DNA of 64,000 nt from Solirubrobacteraceae bacterium (GTDB lineage: Bacteria > Actinomycetota > Thermoleophilia > Solirubrobacterales > Solirubrobacteraceae). This document shows positions 57,085 through 64,000 of the stretch, piece by piece. The position numbers and the translations under genes were made by a program. The DNA lies in contig JAUJPF010000004.1 in NCBI GenBank assembly GCA_030447275.1, positions 124,001 through 188,000 of the forward strand. The letters are read 5' to 3'. Below the pieces are notes generated by a model. It did no database searches. It was not told the DNA's origin and saw only the letters and a program-made list of their open reading frames with translations. How positions within the stretch are numbered: position 1 is the stretch's first letter; each line of letters starts with the position of its first letter.

Positions 57085-58140
57085 CTACCGCGAGGTGCTG
57101 CCCACACCGGTGACGATCTCGCGGACCCGCAAGGGGCCGCTCGTCCCGGGCGCGAGCGGAGGCGTCTCGAGCCCCGCCCCCTCGCGGATGCCGTCAAGCA
57201 GCTCCTCGAACGCATCGACTGCCGTGTGCCGCGGCTCCCATCCAAGCTCCCCACGGACGCGCGACGTGTCCATGACGGGAACGCCGAGGCCCATGTCGAC
57301 CCATCCAGGCTCCGTGGGCTGGAGCCGCAGCGCGTACGACGCGGCCGCGCCGGCGCGGAGCAGCGACGCGGGGACCGGCAGCTCGCGCGCCTGCAGCGAC
57401 GACGACAGCGTGTCGCCGTCCAACACGGGATCCGCCGCCACGTTGTACGCGCCCCGCGCCGAGCTGTTCACGAGGGCAAGGCGATACGCCTCGGCCAGAT
57501 CGTCGGTATGCACCGCCTGGAAGCGAAGGCGATCGAGCACCGGGACGAACGGCACGAGGCTCCGGCGGACCAGGCTCCGCGGCAGGAACGGCCCCGCGAA
57601 CAGCCGCCGGATCTGCGTCGCGGCCTCGCGCTTGAAGCACAGCCCCGGCCGCATCCGCACCACGCGCACCTCGGGATGCGCGACCTCGAACGAGTCGAGG
57701 ATGCGCTCCACCGCCGCCTTGTGGCGTGAGTAGAACGACGTGGGGATGCCGGCCGTCGACCACGACTCGTCGACCGCGCGGTCCTTCGGCCCGGCGGCGT
57801 ACGCGCCGACCGACGACGCGTAGACGAGCACCGGGACGCCGGCGCGCGCAGTGGCCTCGAAGACCCGCGCGCTGCCGTCGACGTTGACCGACCGCGTGAC
57901 GTTCTCGCGCCGCCCGGGCTGGATGAGCCAGACCAGCGACACCACCGCGTCGGCGCCGCGCACGATCGGGTCGAGCGTGTCGCGGGTGACGTCGGCCTGG
58001 ATCCACTCGACCTTCGGCAGCGACAGCTCCGGCGCGCGCCGGGCGACCCCGAGCACGAGGTCGACGTTGGGGTCCGCCGACAGGCGACGGCACAGCGAGG
58101 TTCCGTGATTTCCGGTGGCACCGAAGACGATGACGCGCAT
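57085..58140 (-). CDS. NAD-dependent epimerase/dehydratase (extended SDR)
   Basis: 351 residues from ATG 58140. Rossmann start MRVIVFGATGNHGTSLCRRL (GxxGxxG), VEWIQADVTRDTLDPIVRGA, VSLVWLIQPGRRENVTRSVN, VYASSVGAYAAGPKDRAVDE, SFYSRHKAAVERIL with the Tyr and Lys of YxxxK, and the C-terminal substrate domain. It lies 15 bases upstream of the WS/DGAT gene on the same strand, so the two are likely cotranscribed. Substrate unknown. Eighteen bases separate its start from the divergent acyl-CoA dehydrogenase. Confidence 0.88.
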   Translation of the reverse strand: MRVIVFGATGNHGTSLCRRLSADPNVDLVLGVARRAPELSLPKVEWIQADVTRDTLDPIVRGADAVVSLVWLIQPGRRENVTRSVNVDGSARVFEATARAGVPVLVYASSVGAYAAGPKDRAVDESWSTAGIPTSFYSRHKAAVERILDSFEVAHPEVRVVRMRPGLCFKREAATQIRRLFAGPFLPRSLVRRSLVPFVPVLDRLRFQAVHTDDLAEAYRLALVNSSARGAYNVAADPVLDGDTLSSSLQARELPVPASLLRAGAAASYALRLQPTEPGWVDMGLGVPVMDTSRVRGELGWEPRHTAVDAFEELLDGIREGAGLETPPLAPGTSGPLRVREIVTGVGSTSR

Positions 58141-58158
58141 CCCTGCTCCAATACCCCC

Positions 58159-59451
58159 ATGTGGGATTTCTCGACCGAGCCCGAGTTCCAGGCCCACCTC
58201 GACTGGATGCGCGACTTCGTGCGCGACGAGGTCCGGCCCCTCGAGCTGCTCGGGCTGAGCCCCGAGCAGTTCGATCGCGCGACCGCGCCGCTGAAGGAGC
58301 GCGTCAAGGAGCGGGGCCTGTGGGCGGCGCACCTTCCGCCCGATCTCGGCGGCCAGGGCTACGGCCAGGTCAAGCTCGGCCTCATGCACGAGATCCTCGG
58401 GACGACGCCGTTCGCTCCGATGGTGTTCGGCAACTCGGCCCCGGACAGCGGGAACAGCGAGATCCTCGCGCTCGCGGGCACCGAGGAGCAGAAGGACCGC
58501 TGGTTGCACCCGCTGCTCAACGGCGACCTGCGCAGCGCGTTCAGCATGACGGAGCCCGAGACCGCCGGCTCGGACCCGACGCTGCTGCAGACGCGCGCGA
58601 CGAAGGACGCCGACGGCTGGGTGATCAGCGGCCACAAGTGGTTCTCCAGCCACGCCTCGATCGCCGACTTCCTCATCGTCATGGCGGTCAGCGACCCCGA
58701 CGCGCGCCCGCACCAGCGCGCGTCGATGTTCATCGTCCCCGCCGACGCGCCCGGCGTGCGCATCGCCCGTGATGTCGCGACCATGGAGCACCCCGAGGAC
58801 GTCTACGGGCAGCTCGGCGGCCACGCGGAGGTCTTCTACGACGACGTTCGCGTCGGTCCGGACGCGCTGCTCGGCGCCGAGGGCGCCGGCTTCTTGATCG
58901 CCCAGCAGCGGCTCGGGCCCGGGCGCATCCACCACTGCATGCGCTGGCTCGGGGTGGCGAAGCGCGCCTTCGACATGATGTGCGAGCGCGCGACCTACCG
59001 GTTCTCGCACGGGTCGGTGCTCGGCGAGAAGCAGTCGGTGCAGAACTTCATCGCCGACTCCGCGGCGGAGATGCACGCCGCGCGGCTGATGACGCTCCAC
59101 GCGGCCTGGCTCATGGACACGCAGGGCGCGGCCGGCGCGCGCCGCGAGATCTCGCTCATCAAGTTCTACGGTGCGAAGGTGCTCCACGACGTGATCGACC
59201 GCGCGGTCCAGGTCCACGGCGCGCTCGGCTACTCGACCGACCTGCCGCTCGAGCAGATGTACCGCTACGCCCGCGCCTGGCGGCTGTACGACGGCGCCGA
59301 CGAGGTCCACCGCCAGACCGTCGCGCGGCTCATCCTCCGCGGCTACGTGGCGCCGGCGGACGGCGTCCCGACCGAGCACGTCCCCACCCGCCGCGCTGAG
59401 GCCCAGCGCCGCTTCGCCGACATCCTCGAGGCGGTGACCTCCAATGACTAG
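58159..59451 (+). CDS. Acyl-CoA dehydrogenase, long type
   Basis: 430 residues from ATG 58159. MWDFSTEPEFQAHLDWMRDF, VRDEVRPLELLGLSPEQFD, middle-domain motif AFSMTEPETAGSDPTLLQTR, WVISGHKWFSSHASIADFLI, the helical C-domain LGPGRIHHCMRWLGVAKRAF, VLGEKQSVQNFIADSAAEMH, and VQVHGALGYSTDLPLEQMYR, YARAWRLYDGADEVHRQTVA. The catalytic region is of the ACAD10/11-like type, with Asp in the DGADEVH loop near the usual Glu position. Substrate unknown; context suggests acyl chains. Overlaps the peptidase gene by 8 bases. Confidence 0.9.
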   Translation: MWDFSTEPEFQAHLDWMRDFVRDEVRPLELLGLSPEQFDRATAPLKERVKERGLWAAHLPPDLGGQGYGQVKLGLMHEILGTTPFAPMVFGNSAPDSGNSEILALAGTEEQKDRWLHPLLNGDLRSAFSMTEPETAGSDPTLLQTRATKDADGWVISGHKWFSSHASIADFLIVMAVSDPDARPHQRASMFIVPADAPGVRIARDVATMEHPEDVYGQLGGHAEVFYDDVRVGPDALLGAEGAGFLIAQQRLGPGRIHHCMRWLGVAKRAFDMMCERATYRFSHGSVLGEKQSVQNFIADSAAEMHAARLMTLHAAWLMDTQGAAGARREISLIKFYGAKVLHDVIDRAVQVHGALGYSTDLPLEQMYRYARAWRLYDGADEVHRQTVARLILRGYVAPADGVPTEHVPTRRAEAQRRFADILEAVTSND

Positions 59452-60385
59452 ACGGCCCCCACGGCTGCTCGTCTTCGCGCTCGTCCTCCAGCTCGTCATC
59501 GGAGGTGCGTTCGTGTGGATGGCCTCGCGCGACTTCGACTTCGACTTCAACGGCGCCGAGGAGCAGGCCGACGCCGCCCAGGTCCAGCTCCCGCGCCCGA
59601 CGCGGAACCGCTTCGACGAGAAGTACGCCTTCGCCCTGCTGCGCCGGCAGGTCGAGCGCTACGGCTGGCGCCCGGCCGGCTCGCGGGCGCTGCGCCGGCT
59701 CGCCGAGGACCTGCGCGCGCGGCTGCCCGCCGGGCGCCTCGAGCCGCTCGGCCCCGAGCACCCGCGGCTCCAGAACGTCGTCGGCAGGGTCAAGGGCTCG
59801 CTGCCCGCGATCGTGATCGGCGCGCACTACGACGTCGAGGCGCGGCCGAAGGGCTTCGTCGGCGCCAACGACGGTGCGTCGGGCACGGCGACCGTCGTCG
59901 CGCTGGCGCGTGCGATGGCCAGGGCGAGGCGCCCCGCGGGCGCGCCCGAGCTGCGCTTCGTGCTCTTCGACGGCGAGGAGGAGCCGGCGGGCTGCGACGA
60001 CTTCGCGCGCTGCGGGCTGCGGGGCTCGCGGGCCTACGTCCGCGACCACCCGGCCGAGGACATCCGCGAGATGATCCTGCTCGACTACGTCGGCGCGAAG
60101 CGGCTGCGGCTGCCGCGCGAGGGCAGCTCCGACCCGGAGCTGTGGGTCCGCGTCCGCGCCGCCGCGCGGCGCGTCGGGGTGGGCCGGATCTTCCCGAGCA
60201 CGACCGACGTGACGCTGCTCGACGACCACACGCCGTTCCTCGAGCAGGGGATCCCCGCGGTCGACCTCATCGACTGGCAGTACCCCCACAAGGACACGTT
60301 GCGCGACACCGTCGACAAGACCTCGCCGCGGGCCCTCGACGCGGTCGGCGAGACCGTCGCTCACCTGCTGCTGACCCCGCGCTAA
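59444..60385 (+). CDS. M28-family zinc peptidase, membrane anchored
   Basis: 313 residues from ATG 59444. An N-terminal membrane helix (RLLVFALVLQLVIGGAFVWM) acts as uncleaved anchor. Peptidase domain: FALLRRQVERYGWRPAGSRA, VIGAHYDVEARPKGFVGAND (His and bridging Asp), GASGTATVVALARA, FVLFDGEEEPAGCDDFARCG (Glu-Glu), EMILLDYVGAKRL (Asp) and VTLLDDHTPFLEQGIPAVDL (His). The zinc set of M28 is complete. It should act outside the membrane as aminopeptidase or glutaminyl-cyclase-like enzyme. It starts within the end of the dehydrogenase gene. Confidence 0.88.
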   Translation: MTRRPPRLLVFALVLQLVIGGAFVWMASRDFDFDFNGAEEQADAAQVQLPRPTRNRFDEKYAFALLRRQVERYGWRPAGSRALRRLAEDLRARLPAGRLEPLGPEHPRLQNVVGRVKGSLPAIVIGAHYDVEARPKGFVGANDGASGTATVVALARAMARARRPAGAPELRFVLFDGEEEPAGCDDFARCGLRGSRAYVRDHPAEDIREMILLDYVGAKRLRLPREGSSDPELWVRVRAAARRVGVGRIFPSTTDVTLLDDHTPFLEQGIPAVDLIDWQYPHKDTLRDTVDKTSPRALDAVGETVAHLLLTPR

Positions 60386-60503
60386 CCTCCGCGACGGCGG
60401 ACGCCGATACACCCTCCGCGGGCGCGGGGCGCGCCCTTGGTCTGTGTGCAGCGACGCTCAGCCGCCTCCCCCCCACCCCGAGACCAGGAGTCCCACCCCA
60501 GCC

Positions 60504-61739
60504 ATGCGTCGCATCGCCGCGCTCGCCGTCCTGCTCGCCGCCTCCGTGCCGGGCGCCGCCGCCGCCGCCGGCGGCCGTTCCGCCGAGGCCGTCCCCGGCA
60601 GCTACATCGTCACGTACGCCGACGGCGTCGACGATCCCGGCGCCGCCACCACGGCGCGCGAGCGCCGCGGCGGCTTCAAGGCCGAGCACCGCTACCGCCA
60701 CGCCGTGAAGGGCTTCTCCGCCCGCCTGAACCAGCGCCAGGTCGACGAGCTGCGCGCCGATCCGACCGTCCGCTCCGTCGTGGCGAACCTGCGCGTCCGG
60801 GCGCGGGGCGAGGTCCCGGCGGGCGTGCAACGCATGGGCGCAGCCTTCGAGGGCGGCACCGCGAACCCGGCCGCGACGGTGGGAGTCGCCGTCGTCGACA
60901 CCGGCATCGACCTCGACCACCCCGACCTCAACGTGGTCGGCGGCACGAACTGCCTCGGCGGAGCGAGCGCGGACGACGACGAGGGCCACGGCACGCACGT
61001 CGCCGGTTCGATCGCCGCGAACGCGGATGGCGCGGGCGTCCTCGGCGTCGCTCCCGGCACGCCGCTCCACGCCGTCAAGGTCCTCGACAGCACCGGGAGC
61101 GGCTCCTGGGCGTCGATCATCTGCGGCATCGACTGGGTGACGGCGCGCGCCGGCGCGATCGGCGTCGCCAACCTGAGCCTCGGCGGCCTCGGCACCTCGG
61201 CCGACAACGCCGCGTGCGGCACCAGCACGACGACCGCGCTGCACGCTGCGATCTGCCGCTCGACCGCCACCGGCGTCAAGTACGTCGTCGCGGCCGGCAA
61301 CGACGCCTGGGCGTTCCCGCACTCGACCTCGCCCGACGTGCCGGCGTCCTACGACGAGGTCGTCACCGTGACCGCCATGGGCGACACCGACGGCTACTAC
61401 GGCGCGACCGGTGCCACGCCCACCTGCCGCACCGGCGAGGCCGACGACCGCTACGCGTCCTTCTCGAACTGGTCGGACAACGTCACCGACAGCGCCCACA
61501 CGCTCGCCGCTCCCGGCGTATGCGTGCTCTCGGCCGCACCCGGCGGCGGCTACGCGACGATGTCGGGCACGAGCATGGCCAGCCCGCACGTCGCCGGCGC
61601 GGTCGCGCTGTGCGCGTCCGACACCGTCAACCCGTGCCCGTCGGCGCCCGCGGCCATCGTGAGCCGGATCGCGCCCGCCAACAGCACGTGGGGCTTCAAG
61701 GGCGACCCGTTCCGCCCGCTGGCCTCCAACCGCCAGTAG
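60504..61739 (+). CDS. Secreted S8 (subtilisin-like) peptidase, ending at a probable premature amber codon
   Basis: 411 residues from ATG 60504. Signal peptide [21 protein letters not shown]9-type propeptide [40 protein letters not shown]; catalytic Asp in [20 protein letters not shown], His in [20 protein letters not shown], Asn in [13 protein letters not shown], Ser in [20 protein letters not shown]. The frame then meets TAG at 61737-61739 (LASNRQ-stop) and stays open in the same frame for another 115 codons, which look like the rest of the same protein. See the next entry. Confidence 0.88.
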   Translation: MRRIAALAVLLAASVPGAAAAAGGRSAEAVPGSYIVTYADGVDDPGAATTARERRGGFKAEHRYRHAVKGFSARLNQRQVDELRADPTVRSVVANLRVRARGEVPAGVQRMGAAFEGGTANPAATVGVAVVDTGIDLDHPDLNVVGGTNCLGGASADDDEGHGTHVAGSIAANADGAGVLGVAPGTPLHAVKVLDSTGSGSWASIICGIDWVTARAGAIGVANLSLGGLGTSADNAACGTSTTTALHAAICRSTATGVKYVVAAGNDAWAFPHSTSPDVPASYDEVVTVTAMGDTDGYYGATGATPTCRTGEADDRYASFSNWSDNVTDSAHTLAAPGVCVLSAAPGGGYATMSGTSMASPHVAGAVALCASDTVNPCPSAPAAIVSRIAPANSTWGFKGDPFRPLASNRQ

Positions 61740-62087
61740 GGCTACTTCGCCACGGCCGGAACGCCGCGGGCGGCGCCCGCGCCGCCCGCGACGGCCTCGT
61801 TCGCGCTGAGCGCGACGCCGTCGAGCCAGACGATCCGGCGGGGCAGCGGGACGCGGTACACGATCACGCAGACCGCGCTCGACGGCTTCACCGGGACCGT
61901 CAGCCTCTCGGTCAACCAGCCGCGCTACGTGAGCGCGTCGCTCACGCCGACCTCGATCACCGGCTCGGGCACGTCGACGCTCAACGTGACGACGACGACC
62001 AAGGCGCGCGGCACCTACACGCTGACGGTGAAGGGCGTGAGCGGCGGGATCACGAAGTCCGTGAACGTGACGCTCAACGTGCAGTAG
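61740..62087 (+). pseudogene. C-terminal Ig-like domain of the preceding peptidase, after in-frame TAG
   Basis: Same frame as the peptidase: [98 protein letters not shown] at 62085. It is a beta-sandwich Ig-like/BACON-like domain of a secreted enzyme. It has no start codon or ribosome-binding site of its own. Replacing the TAG by TAC or TAT would give RQYGYFATAG, a plausible linker, so a point change or readthrough is likely. Confidence 0.65.
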
Positions 62088-62107
62088 CCGCTCGTACACT
62101 GGATCCG

Positions 62108-63061
62108 ATGGGCGTCGAGAAGCTTCTCCTCGCGGCCCCGCGCGGCTACTGCGCGGGCGTCGACCGCGCCGTGCAGACCGTCGAGCGCGCGCTCGAGCTG
62201 CACGGCGCCCCGGTCTACGTGCGCAAGGAGATCGTCCACAACAAGCACGTCGTCGAGAAGCTCCGCGAGCGCGGCGCGATCTTCGTCGACGAGCTGGACG
62301 ACTCGGTCCCCGAGGGCGCGCTCACGGTCTTCTCGGCCCACGGCGTCTCGCCGGCCGTCCACGCGGACGCCGAGCGCCGCGGCCTGAAGACGATCGACGC
62401 GACGTGCCCGCTCGTCACGAAGGTCCACCGCGAGGCCGTGAAGTTCGCCGGCGACGGCTACACGATCGTCCTCATCGGCCACTCCGGCCACGAGGAGGTC
62501 GAGGGGACGATGGGCGAGGCGCCCGACCACATGGTCCTGGTCGAGACGGAGGCCGACGTCGACCGGCTCGAGGTCGCCGACCCGGAGAAGGTCGCGTACA
62601 TCTCGCAGACGACGCTGTCGGTCGACGAGACGCGCGCGATCATCGCCCGGCTGCGCGAGCGCTTCCCCGCGATCACCGGTCCGCGCACCGACGACATCTG
62701 CTACGCGACGACCAACCGCCAGGCCGCGGTCAAGGCGATGGCGGAGCAGTGCGACCTGGTGCTCGTCATCGGCTCGCAGAACTCGTCGAACTCCCAGCGG
62801 CTCGTCGAGGTCGCGCGCGAGTACGGCGCCGACTCCTATTTGATCGACAACGCCGGCCAGGTCCGCGAGGAGTGGCTCGCGGCCAAGCGCGTGGTCGGGA
62901 TCTCCTCGGGCGCGAGCGCGCCGGAGGAGCTGGTCGAGGCGCTCGTCGCCTACTTCCGCGAGCGCGGCGTCGACGACGTCTCGGAGTTCGAGGTCGTCCG
63001 CGAGGACGTTCGCTTCATGCTGCCCAAGCCGATCAGGGTGGCGCTGTCGGCCAGCGCCTAG
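62108..63061 (+). CDS. ispH: 4-hydroxy-3-methylbut-2-enyl diphosphate reductase
   Basis: 317 residues from ATG 62108. Three cluster cysteines: [40 protein letters not shown] and [20 protein letters not shown]. Other IspH motifs: [72 protein letters not shown] and [19 protein letters not shown]. Last step of the MEP isoprenoid pathway, a cytoplasmic [4Fe-4S] enzyme. Its TAG overlaps the stop of the convergent CoA-transferase gene (CTAG 63058-63061). Confidence 0.97.
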   Translation: MGVEKLLLAAPRGYCAGVDRAVQTVERALELHGAPVYVRKEIVHNKHVVEKLRERGAIFVDELDDSVPEGALTVFSAHGVSPAVHADAERRGLKTIDATCPLVTKVHREAVKFAGDGYTIVLIGHSGHEEVEGTMGEAPDHMVLVETEADVDRLEVADPEKVAYISQTTLSVDETRAIIARLRERFPAITGPRTDDICYATTNRQAAVKAMAEQCDLVLVIGSQNSSNSQRLVEVAREYGADSYLIDNAGQVREEWLAAKRVVGISSGASAPEELVEALVAYFRERGVDDVSEFEVVREDVRFMLPKPIRVALSASA

Positions 63062-64000
63062 GGCGAGCCTGCTGGCGCAGACTCGCGCAGCCACGACCTG
63101 ATCGCGTCGCCGTGCTCGTCGAGGCGCGGCGGGCGCGACGTCGGCTCGGCCAGGCCGCGCAGCGGCGAGCGCACCGTCCGCACGCCGTCGAGCTCCCACA
63201 CCGGGTCGAGCCCAAGCGACTCCGCGAACGCGAACGCCGCCGGCACGTCGTTGATCGTCCCCGCCGGCACGCCCGCCGCGTTGAGCCGCGCGACCCAGTC
63301 GTCGCCGGCGGCGAACGCCGCTTCGAGCGCCGCCGCGATCTCGTCGCGGTGCTCGAGCCGCTCGGCGTTCGTGGGGAACCGCTCGGCGAGGTCGTCGCGG
63401 CCGATGACCGAACAGAGGCGGATGAACATCGCGTCGTTGCCGCACGCCACGGCCATGTCGCCGAACGTCTCGTACGGCGCGATCGACGGATGCCGGTTGC
63501 CCTTGCGCCGCGGCGACGTCCCTTCGTTGAGGAACGACGTCGCCTGGTTGAGCAGCGTCACGAGCGCGCTGTCCATCAGCGAAACCTCGACGCGGCGGAA
63601 CTCGTCCTCCTGCAGCGCCGCGAGGATCGCGACCGTCGCGTAGAGGCCGGACACGAGGTCGATCACCGCGGCGCCGACCTTCAGCGGCCGGCCGTCCTCC
63701 TCGCCGGTGACGTGCATGAGCCCGCTGAGCGCCTGGAGGAGGAGGTCGTAGCCGGGCAGATCGTTGGACCCGAACGCCGTGATGTGGCACGAGACCCGCT
63801 TCGGGTCGCCGAGCGCCAGGCGCTCCCACACGCCGGGGCGGAACGACTCGACGACGACGTCGGCGCGCGCCACCAGCTCGCGCGCCAGCGCGGCGTCGGC
63901 GGGGTCCTTGAGGTCGAGCGCGACCGAGCGCTTGCCGCGGTTGAGCCCCAGGAAGTAGCTGGGCCCCCACCCGCGGGTGTCGTCGCCCGTTCCCGGCCGC
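63058..64000 (-). CDS. CaiB/BaiF family (class III) CoA transferase, 5'-partial
   Basis: About 314 codons inside the window; the N-terminus is beyond 64000. Family blocks: [99 protein letters not shown] and [20 protein letters not shown]. The Asp in PGYDLLLQA is at the usual catalytic position. The enzyme moves CoA between carboxylic acids. Substrate unknown. Convergent with ispH. Confidence 0.9.
   Translation of the reverse strand, partial: RPGTGDDTRGWGPSYFLGLNRGKRSVALDLKDPADAALARELVARADVVVESFRPGVWERLALGDPKRVSCHITAFGSNDLPGYDLLLQALSGLMHVTGEEDGRPLKVGAAVIDLVSGLYATVAILAALQEDEFRRVEVSLMDSALVTLLNQATSFLNEGTSPRRKGNRHPSIAPYETFGDMAVACGNDAMFIRLCSVIGRDDLAERFPTNAERLEHRDEIAAALEAAFAAGDDWVARLNAAGVPAGTINDVPAAFAFAESLGLDPVWELDGVRTVRSPLRGLAEPTSRPPRLDEHGDAIRSWLRESAPAGSP

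Overview
The window is very GC-rich, uses GTG and TTG starts often, and has dense, frequently overlapping genes. Gene content is chromosomal and that of a high-GC actinobacterium: acyl-CoA dehydrogenases, a WS/DGAT acyltransferase, LigD-type polymerase, typA, rsgA, ispH, hisD, metF, FxsA, many TetR/ECF regulators and several secreted S8 proteases. The style of several proteins (CocE-type hydrolase, AbiEi/DUF559 protein, small conserved proteins) suggests Solirubrobacterales/Thermoleophilia (Conexibacter-, Patulibacter- or Solirubrobacter-like). That placement is inference. I see no rRNA, tRNA, CRISPR array, IS element or phage module.

Region 1-13.4 kb reads as a poorly resolved contig end. 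gltB and gltD can be followed from end to end by conserved motifs, but the frame changes every one to two hundred bases. A secreted protein, a NamZ-like lipoprotein, a RibD/DHFR-like protein, an internally deleted FAD monooxygenase, a VOC protein, a stand-alone LigD polymerase domain, exonuclease III and an internally deleted Dyp-type peroxidase follow, all with frame breaks. A ~300 bp block at 6.43-6.73 kb has a foreign, AT-richer composition.

From 13.5 kb the sequence is mostly clean. 13.5-20.4 kb: PlsC-like acyltransferase, NTF2-like protein, TraR/DksA zinc finger, acyl-CoA dehydrogenase, three small conserved genes, CocE hydrolase and rsgA. 20.4-31.4 kb: a flavin monooxygenase-TetR operon with a palindromic operator, a possible thymine-pyrophosphorylase-like protein, a CarH-like cobalamin-binding protein without DNA-binding domain, hydrolases, a 4-coumarate-CoA-ligase-like enzyme, a NagZ-like lipoprotein, a truncated flippase-like protein and metF. 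31.6-40 kb, mostly minus strand: EAL phosphodiesterase, DUF1059, M48 protease, ogt, typA, rarD, an SGNH protein and an ECF sigma factor with an NTF2-like tail.

40-46.6 kb: a VOC protein with an internal duplication, a 624-residue HAD phosphatase fused to two degenerate IGPD (HisB)-like units, hisD, LysE exporter, aldo-keto reductase and regulators. 46.7-55.6 kb: a sigma factor with a membrane-spanning tail, frameshifted amidotransferase genes, a tightly overlapping operon (fxsA, unknown, HAD, DDAH), STAS, MIP18, a subtilase, and an AbiEi/DUF559 protein preceded by three copies of a 13-mer. 55.6-64 kb: lipid genes (WS/DGAT, epimerase, acyl-CoA dehydrogenase), M28 peptidase, a subtilase interrupted by an in-frame amber codon, ispH and a CoA transferase running off the window.

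The most interesting points are the HAD/IGPD-like fusion beside hisD, the repeated use of one CTAG tetranucleotide as the stop codon of both genes in convergent pairs (seven cases), the repeat-flanked AbiEi/DUF559 gene, and the CarH-like cobalamin protein.
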